In this document: positions 1 to 12,014 of the stretch, piece after piece | Position numbering within the stretch: the stretch's first letter is position 1 | How the letters are laid out: each line of letters opens with the position of its first letter | Assembly (NCBI GenBank): GCA_963580455.1 | Contig: OY756968.1 | Location: forward strand, 9,399,544-9,463,543 | Source of the DNA: Euonymus europaeus | Taxonomy: Eukaryota; Streptophyta; Magnoliopsida; Celastrales; Celastraceae | Reading direction: 5' to 3' | DNA length: 64,000 nt | Notes under the pieces: model-generated | What the model saw: the letters and a program-made list of their open reading frames with translations, nothing else | The model's database searches: none | Told to the model about the DNA's origin: nothing | Made by a program: the position numbers and the translations under genes

Positions 1-1095
1 CAAGAAACACTAGGCTACATCAAAGCTCTAGTAAGAAGAATTAGTTCATGAAATCAACCATAGAACCAAAGCAAAGAAAAGAATTACAACCCATCTATGA
101 ATGTAAGAGCGAATCGAATCTCTCAATTGCCTTCTTCTTTGTTCCAACGATTTTTCTCCCTATTCTGTATTTGCTGCCGCTACTGCTGCCTCTTCCTATG
201 CACGTTTTTGCCCTAATATCCTCTCCTAAGAGACCTCCATCATACATATTTTTTAATTTGTCTAAAATACCCTCTTTGATGAAGTTGAAATTCCAAAAAT
301 ACCCTTCTGCTGCTGCTGTATAATCTGTCCAGCTTTTATGGTCTACAAAGATGACCATTTTACAGTGTTCTAATGCCAGAATTTGAGAAAGTTTAAAACA
401 TAATAGTTGTAGACCTTCCTCTTAGCTTTCCAATGAATTTTAAATCACATTTTTCTAGGCATTGGAGTAAAAGTTAGAAGGATAAATGTGAAGGACACTC
501 AAACTGGACGTGAACCTCTGCTACAGCTGACTTTGTACACTCACAACTTCTTTATCTGACGTTCAAAATTAACATACTTGAAAGAATCAATGGAATCGGA
601 GTTTTATACAAACTGCAGCGGCTGTTTGAGCGTCAGCACGTCAAACTTCATATCAGCATATCAGCATTCACTTTTGACAGCACTTCATATTTCCGCTTTT
701 CGTTCCCGAATTTGTTCCGGTTCATCCAAAACCTATGAAAATCATTCAAACAACTCATAAGTGGCATATTTAATCATGTTTAAGCATTGAAACTTCAAAC
801 CACACATTAAAATGCAAAGTGGTTGTTTAAAACCCAAAAACTCATTTTTTGTAAAGAAGAAGGCATTCTTTCTTCTAAAATTCTCATGATGGCTTATTCA
901 ACTGAAACGACCTTATGCACAAGTCATAAATGACTCAAACTAACTACTCAAAGCACGAAATAATTAAAATACTCACTAAAACGAAATATGACCTACTAAA
1001 CCTCCATTTGTGCTTAAAATGACTAAAAACACTCTCGAACTAACTCATGTAGAACAAAAGTAGCACGAATAACTCTATAAATAATAGAGTTATCA
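1..1095 (-). repeat. Athila 3' LTR (partial, leaves the window)
   Basis: The inner end reads TGATAACTC on the minus strand, immediately after a polypurine tract. Bases 1-99 align with 8694-8792 of the opposite LTR. The end holds a small inverted repeat, aactctat/atagagtt, at about 1071-1092. The open frames here (for example 48-323) are shadows and show no protein motif. Confidence 0.8.
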
Positions 1096-1109
1096 CACCC
1101 CCAAACTTA
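1096..1109 (-). other. Athila polypurine tract
   Basis: The minus strand reads TAAGTTTGGGGGTG directly before the LTR start TGATAAC. This position and composition are those of the plus-strand DNA primer of an LTR element. Similar purine blocks occur at about 1626-1637, 1731-1741 and 2390-2402, as is common in the Athila 3' non-coding region. Confidence 0.7.
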
Positions 1110-2664
1110 CCATTATGCTAGTCCTCAAGCAAAACAAAACACAACACAAACATCAAACTGATGAGCAAAGAGCAAGAGCATGTTAGTATTTGAATCTCAA
1201 TTAATGCCTCAAGGGTTAAACATCAAGCATAGCTCTAACAAAACTCTAAACATGGAAAATGCTCAAGATTTCAAACCCAAAACCATTTCCCTACATAGAA
1301 CCAATCAATGCACATGAACTCCTATCAAATACACTCAACCCACCACAACCTGGATGAGTTTATGCAAACAAGTGGAGAAGTGTAAAAATCTCTAAATAAT
1401 GATTTTTTTTTTTTGAAACTCCATAGGCTTACTTTTCACTCTACTCTCCACTAATGTAGGAAAAATGTATCACCAAGGATCGTTAGGACTTTATTAAGCT
1501 TGTAACATTGGGTTAAGGCTCGGGTAAGGATAAACTCATTTAAAGTGACTTACCACCATAGGCATATCAACAGAATTAACCACTCACCATAATCACACTC
1601 ACTCACATATGTAAAAACACATGTTGACCCCCAAACTTAATTCAATGTTACTCCACCACTACAATTTAATGCTTTTTTTTTCATGCAAACATCACTTTTC
1701 TTTTTCTTTTTTTTTTCTTTTTTTTTCACAACCCCCAAACTTAATTCCTTTTATGAATTTTGGGATTGTGCTCTCTTTTTATTCATTTTTCCCTTTTGTC
1801 AAAAGCAAACCAACAATATAAGAGTATTTCCAAAAACCATCTTCACACTTCTCTCAATTTTCATACACAAACACCATCACTCATATAACAATAATGACCA
1901 ATATGCCTTGGTGCAAGGTGCAAAGAGGGAATAAATAATGGTTGTGGTTACTAATGTGTAGTTGACAAAGAAAATAGGCTTATAGGCTCAAAGGGGTGAC
2001 TAGGGATATAATCATGCAAAAGGTGGCTAGAAAGGCTCAATCGGTCGAAAGATGGCCTAATTCATTTCCTTAGTGATGCAAATCCTAAACAAGTTCTAGA
2101 GTTCATTTGAGATCACACAAAATTCACTTTCTCCACATAAGCCTTTTCTAAGTCACAGCTTGGTCAAGTGCATAGAAATTATGCTCAATATACATGAAAG
2201 ACCCCAAAATAGGAAAAACCAGTCCCAAATTCAAGCACTTAAACAAAAACCACATTCGTCATTTTCCAAAGCTATACCTAGTTCAACAATTATCATCATC
2301 GGCTATTGGTCTTTCAACACAACCTACTCAACAGCTTTAAGCTAAAAAAACACAGTTTTTTTTTTGGTTTTTTTTTTTTGAATAAACTACTCCCCCACAC
2401 TTAAACTATACATTGTCCCCAATGTGATACGTAAGGAAACAACTCACACAACATATAAAATAATATAAACAGTAAGTTAAAGATGCAAAGGTGAGGGAAC
2501 TTTGTCGATTTTGAAGACCAGCAACGCCATCCGTAGCAAAAAATAATTGCCAAGCTGCCTCCTCGGGTTACCTCCCAAGCAATGCTAAGTTTTATGTCTT
2601 CAGCCAGACATAGGACCCGAAACATGAATCACTCGACATCATCAAGCATCCAAGAGGCTCGTTG
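1110..2664 (-). other. Athila 3' non-coding region
   Basis: There is no supportable gene between the end of pol and the 3' LTR. The stretch has T-rich runs (about 1401, 1671-1728, 2356-2380), repeated purine tracts on the minus strand and, at about 2400-2600, a segment also present in the second Athila-like element (about 28140-28340). In both, a short conserved block lies beside an 'ATTG(G/A)GGACAATG'-like word and a GGGGGAG purine tract. Short open frames such as 2401-2625 follow this conserved DNA but have no known domain. Confidence 0.65.
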
Positions 2665-5600
2665 TCAATCAAAATTGGCTTCGTAATATGGCTTCAAACG
2701 GTGTCCATTCACTTTGAAACTGGAGCTGTCCGGATCTTGTCGAATTTCAATAGCTCCATGAGGAAATATTTGCACAATAGTGAAAGGACCAGACCATCTA
2801 GATTTTAATTTTCCTGGAAACAGTCGAAGGCGCGAGTTAAACAACAACACTCGCTGCCCCACAAAGAAGTCCTTTTGAACAATCCGCTTATCATGCCACT
2901 TCTTTGTACGGTCTTTAAAAATTCTCGAACTTTCATACGCTTCATTCCGGAGTTCCTCTAATTCATTTAGCTGTAAACACCTCTTTTCACCAGCCAAATT
3001 CAGGTCAAAATTCAAAGCTTTAACAGCCCAAAAAGCCTTATGCTCAAGCTCTACAGGTAGATGACACGCCTTGCCAAAAACAAGCCTATAAGGAGACAAT
3101 CCAAGAGGAGTTTTATATGCAGTTCTGTAAGCCCAAAGAGCATCATCAAGATGTAAACTCTAATCTTTTCGGGAAGTAATGACAAATTTCTCCAAAATTC
3201 TTTTGATTTCCCAATTAGTCACCTCAACTTCTCCACTTGTTTGTGGATGATAGGGCGTAGCCACTTTGTGTGTAACTCCATATTTTACCAACACTGAATT
3301 GAAGAGGTGGTTGCAAAAGTGTGATCCCCCATCACTAATAATGAACCTTGGAGCTCCAAAGCGAGAGAAAATATTTTTTCGAATAAATTTGACCACAACT
3401 TTGGAGTCATTAGTGGGAAGAGCTGCTGCCTCCACCCATTTGGACACGTAATCCACCACAACAACAATATATTCATTGCCAAAAGAAGAAGGAAACGGAC
3501 CCATAAAATCAATCCCCCACACATCGAACATTTCGACCTCCAAAATACTGTTTAGGGGCATTTGATTGCAGTTAGAGATATTACCCGTTCTTTGGCAACG
3601 ATCACAAGCGGTGACAAATCTATAAGAATCCTTGAAAAGTGTAGGCCACCAAAATCCAGATTGTAATACCTTAGTCGTAGTTTTCGCTAACCCATAGTGA
3701 CCTCCACAAGCCATGGCATGACAATGTTGCAATATATCCTCCATCTCTGACTCGGGTACACACCTCTGAATAATCTGATTTGAGCAATGTTTCCATAGAT
3801 AAGGATCATCCCAATAATAGTGCTTGACATCAGAAAAGAATTTCTTTCTTTGATGCGGAGACAAGCCTGCAGGAATTACTCGGTTGGATACATAATTGGC
3901 AAAATCAGCAAACCAAGGTTCTTCCAATTTGTCAACCGTGTACAGCTGCTCATCAGGAAAAGACTCACTAATAAGGACCACATCGCTTCCATCTTCATGC
4001 ACCAGCCACGACAAATGGTCAGCCACAACATTTTCGGATCCCTTCTTGTCTTTTATCTCAATGTCAAATTCTTGTAGAAGAAGAATCCATCTAATAAGCC
4101 TCGGTTTGGCTTCTTTTTTGGACAATAAATATTTCAAGGCTGAATGATCAGAGTAAACAATCACTTTCGAGCCAATCAAGTAAGAGCAAAATTTGTCCAA
4201 AGCAAATACTACCGCCAATAACTCTTTCTCTGTAGTTGCATAATTCAATTGGGCATCGTTGAGTGTCCGACTAGCACAGTAAATGACTTGTAAAAGCTTA
4301 TCTTTTCGCTGCCCCAAAACAGCCCCGACAGCGTAGTCACTTGCATCACACATAATCTCAAATGGTAGGCTCCAATCGGGTGCGATAATGACAGGTGCCG
4401 TAGTGAGCTTCTCTTTAAGCAACTCAAATGCCTTCAAACACTCTTTATTGAAATCAAAATCTGCATCCTTGAGGAGAAGAGAACATAGGGGTTTTGTAAT
4501 TTTTGAAAAATCGCTAATAAACCTCCGATAAAACCCCGCATGTCCTAAAAAGCTTCAGATAGCTTTCACACTTGTTGGAGGAGGTAACTTTGAGATTGTC
4601 TCTATTTTTGCCTTGTCCACTTCAATGCCCTTTTCTGAAATTCTATGCCCAAGAACAATGCCCTCTTGTACCATAAAATGACACTTCTTCCAATTTAAGA
4701 CCAAATTAGTTTCTACACACTGCTGCAGTACCAATGAAAAGTTGTGTAAACAAGCGTCAAAAGATGGACCAAAAACTGAAAAATCGTCCATGAAGACCTC
4801 GATAAATCTCTCCACCATATCTGAAAATATGCTCATCATGCATCGCTGAAAAGTGGCAGGTGCATTGCACAAACCGAAAGGCATTCGCCTATATGCAAAA
4901 GTGCCAAAAGGGCATGTAAAAGTTGTCTTTTCTTGATCTTCGGGGGCTATAGAAATATGATTATACCCAGAATATCCATCCAAAAAGCAGTAGTAAGCAT
5001 ATCCAACCAATCTCTCAAGCATCTGATCAATGAAAGGCAAAAGAAAGTGATCCTTGCGTGTAGCATTGTTGAGTTTCTTATAATCAATGCATACTCTCCA
5101 ACCAGTGACAGTACGTGTGGGAATCAGCTCATTAACTTCATTTTTTACCATTGTCATACCTCCTTTCTTCGGCACAACTTGAGTAGGACTCACCCAACTA
5201 CTATTAGAAATTGGATATATTATTCCAGCATCTAAGAGCTTTAGAATTTCAGCCCGAACAACCTCTTTCATATGTGGATTTAATCTTCGTTGATGCTCTA
5301 CTAAAGGCTTGTAATCATCCTCCATTAAAATGCGGTGCATACACATGGAAGGGCTGATCCCTTTAATATCTGCAATGGTCCACCCAATAGCTATCTTATA
5401 CTCCCTTAAAACACGCCAAAGTTTCTCCTCTTCAAGTGAATTTAGATTTTCAGCAATAATAACTGGAAGAGTCTCATTCTCACCAAGATAGACATATTTT
5501 AAGTGAGTTGGCAGTGGTTTGAGTGTCAATAAAGGTGCCAAAATAACACTCGGTAAAGGCTTTGAAGGTGCCAAACCAAGTTCTTCAAACTTTTCTCTTC

Positions 5601-6338
5601 TCCATGGCTGAGTTGACTTATTTGAGTCAATATAATGAGCACATTCAGCAAGTGTAGGGCTGCCATCAGCTGCCATAATACTCTTTTGCAATGTTGTTTC
5701 CAAGATATCAGTTGTTAAGTGCTCTACAAACTCTTCCATGACAAAACTATCAATAATGTCTAAGCTGAAACAATTTTCTGTATCTTTTTGTGACTTCTTC
5801 ACTTCATTAAACACCTGAAAAGTAACTGTCTCCTCTCCTACTCTCATTGTAAGCAAGCCTTGCTCCACGTCAATAAGTGTGCGAGCTGTGATTAAGAACG
5901 GACGGCCCAAAATCAGCTGTGTGTCTGAGTCTCCTTGCATGTCTAATACCAGAAAATCTGTGGGAAAAATCAGCTTTCCGACCCTTAACCATACATCTTC
6001 AAAAATGCCCTCAGGATAAGTGATAGAGCGATCAGCCATCTGTAAAGAAACTGTAGTTGCCTTAATATCTCCAATGCCCAAAGTCTTTGCAATAGATAAT
6101 GGTAAAAGGTTGATGCTAGCCCCCAAGTCACATAAAGCTCGCTCAAATAATTGAGTGCCAATCACACATGGAATTTTAAAACTCCCTTTATCACTCAACT
6201 TTGGTGGAAGTTTTCGTTGCAAAATAGCACTACATTCCTCATTAAGCTGAATCTTCTCATGATCACCGAATTTCCTCTTCTTGGAAAGGATGTCTTTCAT
6301 GAACTTGGCATATTTCGGCATCTGCTCAAGAGCTTCTT
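2665..6338 (-). pseudogene. pol: Athila pol: protease, RT, RNase H, integrase
   Basis: One long minus-strand frame encodes the replication enzymes of the element. In order: aspartic protease (CDLGAS near 6130, with ILGRPF downstream), reverse transcriptase (VCIDYKKLNN, then FMDD at about 4783-4794), RNase H ([32 protein letters not shown] at about 4120-4370) and integrase. The integrase has its zinc-binding H/C pattern ending CDRCQ, catalytic-core aspartates in WGIDFMGPF and IISDGGSHF, the glutamate region near 3200, and a basic C-terminal tail ([10 protein letters not shown]). Two in-frame stops break it: TGA at 4555-4557, between RT and RNase H, and TAG at 3160-3162 inside the integrase, where family members have Trp. 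Frame is otherwise retained for about 1,200 codons. No chromodomain follows, as expected for Athila. It is joined to gag by a one-base frameshift near 6340. Confidence 0.9.
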
Positions 6339-7923
6339 CAAAAAGGAATATTTATCTCTAATTTTCTAAACATAGAGAGGAATTTGGAGAATTTCTCATC
6401 GTCTTTCTTTTTTTGTAGCCTTTGCGGATATGGAGTAGGTGGTACATAAGTAGGAACTGAAACCGCGACTTTCTGAGCTGTCTTATCAACTGATTCTTCA
6501 ACTCTAGGTACCAAAATAGTGTCTCCAATGTCAGATTCTACCCGCTGGTCTTCCTTCTCTTCATCAAGATCAATGGCAGTTTTAACTTGCTTTCCTCGCC
6601 TCAAAGTGATGGCTTTCGCTTGTTCCTGATTTTTCGGATTTATTTCAGTCTGACTTGGCAAGGATCCTCTATCTCTACCACTAATAGCCTCAGCTAGCTG
6701 TCCCACTTGAATCTCCAAGTTTCGAATGGATGCTTGTTGATTTTGAAAATTGGTCTTTGACTCTGCCATGAATTGTGTAGAGATTGTAGTCAACTGAGTC
6801 AAAGCATCTTCCAGATTTACCTTCTTCTCTTGAGGAGCATAAGCAGGTGGTGGTCTTTGCACATTCTGATTGTTTGACCATGAAAATTTTGGATGATTCC
6901 TCCAGCCAGGATTGTAGGTGTGGGAGTATGGGTTATTGTTCTGTCTGTTGAAATCTCCAATTTGATTAGCTTGCTCCATGGTGGCTGTACACTCAGATAT
7001 GAGGTGAGGACCTGCACAAAAGTCACATATGTTAGCTGGAGAATTATGGGAATTAATGCTTATAGAATCAACATTTTTTAGTAAGGGAAGGGATTTGTGC
7101 GGTTAGCATAGCCATTGCATCAAGCTCAAGAACAGGAGCTGGTTTAGGATTTATCCTCTCGCTCGGCCATTGGTACCTATTTGTGGCCATTGTTTCTAAC
7201 AATTCCCATGCTTCTTGATGATTCTTTCCCATTAGTGCTCCACCGGATGCAGCATCAACCAAAGTACGGCTGTTTGCACCTAGTCTATTATAAAAGGTTT
7301 GCATCTGGATCCACTCTGGAATCTCATGGTGCGGGCACTTTCTTAGCAACTCTTTGAACCTCTCCCAAGCCTCACAAAGTGGCTCCTTGTCATATTTAGT
7401 AAATGTCAAAATTTCTTGGCGGAGCCTTGCAGTATTTGCTGGTGGGAAATATTCTGCCAAAAATTTTGTTTTTAGATCATCCCATCTCCGAATGGAGTTT
7501 GTAGGTTCTGAGTGCAGCCATTGCTTGGCCTTGTCTTTCAAGGAGAATGGAAAAAGTCTCAGTTTGATAGCATCATCAGAAACGCCTTGAATTTTAAACG
7601 TGTCACATATCTCCAAAAACGTCGCCAAGTGAATATTTGGATCGTCGCTTGGCTGCCCATAGAAAGTGGAAGCTTGCTAGAGAAGCTGAATAGTATTTGG
7701 CCGAATTTCAAAAGTCTGAATGTTAAGTGTCGGCCCTTGGATAGCTGATTGAGTGGCTGTTGGTGTAGCGTACTCCCTTAGAGTCCTCAAAGGTAGATCT
7801 TGTTCAGCCATGAAGAATGTCTTAGTGGTCTCTACTTGCTTCTTGTTTTCCCGTTTAAGTTTATGAAAGGTTCGCTCGATCTCAGGATCAAAGGCAACTC
7901 GCTCCAAGCTTCGCGAACGTCAT
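6338..7923 (-). pseudogene. gag: Athila gag, frameshifted
   Basis: This is the capsid/nucleocapsid precursor of the element. A likely ATG lies at 7921-7923, but the homologous frame (ERVAFDPEIERTF) starts one base off it, so there is an early indel. A TAG at 7677-7679 interrupts the N-terminal part in frame. The capsid core follows (LRLFPFSLKDKAKQWL, W..L..KFL..YFPP) at about 7070-7630. A one-base slip in an A run at about 7070-7076 separates the core from a zinc knuckle of the form C-x2-C-x3-H-x4-C at about 6990-7030, seen only in another frame. The C-terminal part (6338-6979) holds a predicted coiled-coil-like segment (about residues 58-95 of that piece) and the basic PYPQRLQKKK region that leads into the protease. 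An extra T in a T run at about 6340-6345 shifts the frame before pol. The product would not be made intact. Confidence 0.85.
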
Positions 7924-8027
7924 TTTTCAGAATTCATGCACAGTTAAGAGCACCTGAAACAGAAAAATTAAAATCCAGAGTAAGCCTTTAATCAAACTAA
8001 TGTCAATAGTAAAATAAATTAAAATAA

Positions 8028-8045
8028 TCCCCGGCAACGGCGCCA
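8028..8045 (-). other. Primer-binding site, tRNA-Asp type
   Basis: The minus strand reads TGGCGCCGTTGCCGGGGA, the complement of a plant tRNA-Asp 3' end including CCA (family knowledge). It lies six bases inside the LTR end (...CACAACA). It fixes the element orientation as minus. Confidence 0.85.
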
Positions 8046-8051
8046 AAAACT

Positions 8052-8792
8052 TGTTGTGAAAATTATTCGCAAGCGCACGAAATCGCAAAAAAGTAATATA
8101 GTGATCAAAGACCAAATATCGAACCCTCAAGGACTATTTAATTCAATCAACTATAGACTACTAATTCAATTGCAAACAGTACCTGGATACAAAATTGAGT
8201 TTGAATAATTGAAGAATGAATTAATAAAAATTAACTAATAGCAACAAGCAAGTGAAACAAGAATCAAGATTAAGTAGCACTAAAGCAACATGATTTCACC
8301 ATAGCTATCTCAATTGAATCTCAGTTTAATAAACCTTGGACAATTATTCTTGTTATCAGTCGATTCTCCCTAATTTATTTGACACACATTTTCAGACTAT
8401 ATGAAAACTACTCTTAATCAACAATCATCTCTTTCAAGCATGATTAAAGAAATCAGAGGCGCATTAAAATCAATGGAGAACCATAACAATACTGCATAAA
8501 CTATGAATCCATGTCTAGCATCCACTCAATTTAAGGCATTCATGACACAATCAATATCATGTTCTTCGTTTCAGACAAAACAATGATAAATAAATCAATC
8601 AAACATTGGTCAGATGTTTAAAAGCATTAAGCACAATCTTGAACACTTAACAATGAATAAAAGCCAAGAATTTATTGAAACTTTGAATTCAATCCAGAAA
8701 CACTAGGCTACATCAAAGCTCTAGTAAGAAGAATTATTTCATGAAATCAACCTTAGAACCAAAGCAAAGAAAAGAATTACAACCCATCTATG
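8052..8792 (-). repeat. Athila 5' LTR, truncated
   Basis: The inner end is TGTTGTGAAAA on the plus strand. The stretch from 8694 matches bases 1-99 of the window. The copy stops at 8792, where homology to the other LTR ends and Tekay RNase H DNA begins, so roughly 1.0 kb of the LTR (the promoter-bearing U3 side) is missing. Confidence 0.8.
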
Positions 8793-11700
8793 CCCACAAT
8801 TTCCCATTCATGCATGAATAAGCTAGCAACCTTCTGCTTCCTACTCAATGCATCCGCAACCACATTTCTTTACCAGGATGGTATTGCAAATTAAAATCAA
8901 AATCCTCCAAGTACTCCATCCACCGCCTTTGCCGTAAGTTCAACTCTTTTTGGGTGAATAGGAACTTGATGCTTTTGTGATCCGAGAACACCTCAAACGT
9001 CTCTCTGTAGAGATAGTACCTCAACTGCTTAAGAGCAAATACCACTGCCGCCAACTCCAGATCATGCACTGGATAATTCCTCTCATGTGTCTTCAGCAAC
9101 CTTGAACCATACTCTATCACTAGGCCCTGCTGCATCAACACACAACCCAACCCGACTCCAGATGCATCGCAATACACCTGATAGGCAACATTCCTCTCCG
9201 GAACTACTAACACTGGAGGTGTTGTCAACCTCTTCTTCAACTCTTCAAATGCGGCCTCACATTCGTCTGTCCACACAAACGGTGTACCCTTCTTCGTGAG
9301 CTGCGTCATCGGCGAAGCAACTCTTGATAAGTCCTCAATAAACCTTCGGTTGTAACCTGCCAACCATAGGAAACTCCGGATCTCAGTCACATTCTTCGGT
9401 CTCTCCCAATTCAAAACCGACTCAACTTTGGAGTAGTCAACCGCTATGCCTTCTTGAGTGATCACATGGCCTAGGAACTTCACTTATGTGGCCCAAAATT
9501 CACACTTACTCAATTTAGCATACAATTGATTCTCCCTCAACGTCTGTAACACTACCCTCAAGTGTTCCTCATGCTCTTCCTCCGTAGGAGAATAAATCAA
9601 TATATCATCAATAAACACAACTACAAACTTGTCCAAAAATGGTCGAAGAACCCTTTGCATTAGGTCCATGAATACCGCCGGGGCATTTGTCAACCAAAAC
9701 GGCATCACGAGGAACTCATAATGCCCATAACGAGTTCTAAATGTTGTTTTATGGATATCCTCATCCTTAATCCTCAACTGATGATAACCCGACCTTAAGT
9801 CAATCTTAGAGAAATGCCTGGCACCTCTCAATTGGTCAAACAAATCATCGATCCTAGGCTACGGATACTTATTCCTCACTGTAACCTTATTCAACTGCCT
9901 ATAATCAATACACATCCTCAAACTTCCGTCTTTCTTCTTGACGAACAACACCGGTGCTCCCCATGGGAACACACTCGGTCTAATGAACCCCAAGTCTAAC
10001 AACTCCTCTAATTGAGAACTCAACTCCTTCAACTCTGCTGGAGCCATCCGATACGGCGAAATTGAAATCGGCTTGACATTCAGATGCAACTCAATAGCAA
10101 AGTCAATCTCCCTCTTCGGAGGTAATCCCGGTAACTCTTTCGGAAATACATCCATAAACTCTTCCACTACCCGGATCATAGTAGCTACATCTCCCTTAGG
10201 AGCCGAACTCACCAAACTCGCAACTCTACAATCTTGGTACAAAGGATTATCCATGAAATGTGGGCATGGAATCCCCTTCGATCCCCTCAACTGAATTACT
10301 CCTCCCTCGGGTACTCTAAGAGTAATCTTCCTCTCCCAAAAGTCAATCAACCCTTGGTGCTTCGTCAACCAATCAACTCCAAGAATCACATCAAAATCCT
10401 GGAAATCTAATACATACAAGTCGGCTTTCAGAGATATTTCTCCAAACCGACACTCACATCCGAACACTACCCCCTCTAACATGGTGAAATAACCGAATGG
10501 TGAGGATACCGTGAACATTCGTCTTATCGGCGAAATCTCCACCTCTAGTGCGTGTGCTAACGAACTAGTAATAAAAGATGAGGTCGCCCCAGAATCAAAC
10601 AAGACTCTTGCCCAACAATTAGAAATCAAGAAGGTACCTCCAATGAAATTTGGATGCTCCTGCGCCTCCTGATGACCCAATGCATAGACACGTCCCTCTG
10701 TCAGTGCATTCTGCTGCTGTTGTGGCTGACGAGTCCCACCCCGCTCCCTTCCTCCTGAGGGAACATTGGAAGGAAGAGCCGGAGGTGGTACTCCTGGTAT
10801 GCTCTGCTGCTGTGCTCTCTGGTTGCCCTCCAGACACTCACTCTTTCTGTGACCCAACTTGCCACACCCAAAGCACTTAAACCCAGGAAGCCTGCACTCA
10901 CTTGCCTTGTGCCCCTCTTTTCCACACTTGAAGCATGCTGTCTTGCTCCATGGTGGCCTTGGACTCTTGCCTCGGTCCCTTCTCTGTTGACAAAAGTCCG
11001 TGCTCGGTTTCTTGTGGCTACTACCACCACCACCACTACCCTCACTCACTGGACGCTTCCTCTGAGCTTCACTTTTCTCACTCAACTTAAAATCGAGAGC
11101 CATCTCCACTGTGTCCTGATATGACACCACCCTAGTGGCCATCACCATCCTACCAAGACAAGGAAGTAACCCATCTCGGTACTTCACTGCCTTCTTCACA
11201 TCAGTTGGGGCAAACTCCTTCCCATACCGGTATAACTCCTCAAACTGCTTGGTGTATTGAGACACCGTCATCTCTGATGTCTGCAACAAATCTAAGAACT
11301 GCTTGGCCTTCTCCGTTTGAAGAGGCCTTGGCACAAACTTCTGCATAAACAGCTGCTCAAACGAAGTCCAAGTCAGCTCATTCCGCCTCTGACCCATGGA
11401 CATCCACCATTCATAGGCCGCACCACTCAAGTAGTAGAACACAAACTTCGACCGTCTCTCATCAGGTATCTCAAGAGTGTCCATCCTCATACTCAGTTGA
11501 TTGAACCACTCCTCCGCCCGCACACCCGTTCCATCTCCAGAAAAGGTTGGAGGAGTAGTCCTCCCCAATTGGTCCACCTCATACATCCCTCTCCCAGCTC
11601 TAGGTACTGCTGCTACCTCAGTTGTAGCATCTGGTACAACTCCCTCTGTATGGATGCCAGTTGCACCCATCGCTTGTGCCACAGCCTGCGCTATGGTCTG

Positions 11701-12014
11701 CGCCTGTGTCTGCACCTTACTCATCATGAAGCTAGTAAGACCCTCCATCATCACGGGTTGCCCCCTGTAGTAACAGGAGCAACCTGCACCACAGGTGGTG
11801 CCTGCTGTGCTACATCATCAGTCTGTAGTCCCTCCTGAACTATCTCCTCATCTCTCACATCAGGGTCTACTCTCAGAACTGAACCATCAGTACTAGGTGT
11901 GCGTCTAGCCACTCGCCCCGCACTTCTACCACGGCCTCTACCTCTCCCTCGTTGGCCTCCGGCACGAGGTACCTCAGCTGTACTATCAGATCGCACAGTC
12001 CTACGAGTATACAT
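8793..12014 (-). mobile_element. Tekay-type chromovirus fragment (gag to RNase H)
   Basis: This piece has no LTR, primer site or integrase. It begins at the gag start, exactly where satellite DNA starts (about 12012), and ends just past RNase H against the truncated Athila LTR. The integrase and chromodomain of a related element lie at 22735-24070, but nothing shows that they were once the same copy. Lineage is inferred from the paired CCHC knuckles, [10 protein letters not shown] protease and FIDDILIYS reverse transcriptase motifs. Confidence 0.8.
8793..12014 (-). pseudogene. gag-pol: Chromovirus gag-PR-RT-RNase H polyprotein, broken
   Basis: The likely start is ATG at 12012-12014, followed by an Arg/Gly-rich stretch (GRGRGRGR). 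A one-base slip in a G run at about 11755-11765 separates this from the main frame. Then come the capsid region ([18 protein letters not shown]), two zinc knuckles ([28 protein letters not shown] at about 10830-10950), protease ([10 protein letters not shown], about 10590), the RT start ([11 protein letters not shown], about 9900), RT core (FIDDILIYS, about 9600) and RNase H ([21 protein letters not shown]). In-frame stops are TAG at 9859-9861 and TAA at 9484-9486. A one-base deletion at about 8860 takes the reading frame out of the [12 protein letters not shown] end of RNase H, which is visible in another frame. Truncation occurs at 8793. The enzyme set is recognisable but non-functional. Confidence 0.85.

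Larger units (their letters stand above)
1..8792 (-). mobile_element. Athila-lineage Ty3/gypsy LTR retrotransposon, nearly complete, decayed
   Basis: Read on the minus strand the order is truncated 5' LTR (8052-8792), primer-binding site (8028-8045), gag, protease, RT, RNase H, integrase, a long 3' non-coding stretch, polypurine tract (1096-1109) and 3' LTR (1-1095, running off the window). Bases 1-99 match 8694-8792 with about three differences, which ties the two LTRs together and implies a full LTR of about 1.74 kb. The tRNA-Asp-type primer site, the DLGAS protease motif, the FMDD reverse transcriptase motif and the long non-coding 3' region without chromodomain are Athila features. No env-like frame was seen in the 3' region. 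Coding parts carry frameshifts and in-frame stops, so the copy is not autonomous. The right LTR stops abruptly at 8792 against an unrelated Tekay fragment. Confidence 0.9.

Noticed and set aside
2401..2625. Possible env-like gene after Athila pol
   Set aside because: Only 74 codons, with no signal peptide plus transmembrane layout. The conserved part also occurs as non-coding DNA after the second Athila-type element.
8028..8045. Possible tRNA gene fragments at 8028, 25246 and 61289
   Set aside because: Only the terminal 18 bases of tRNA complementarity are present and each lies next to an LTR end, so they are primer-binding sites.
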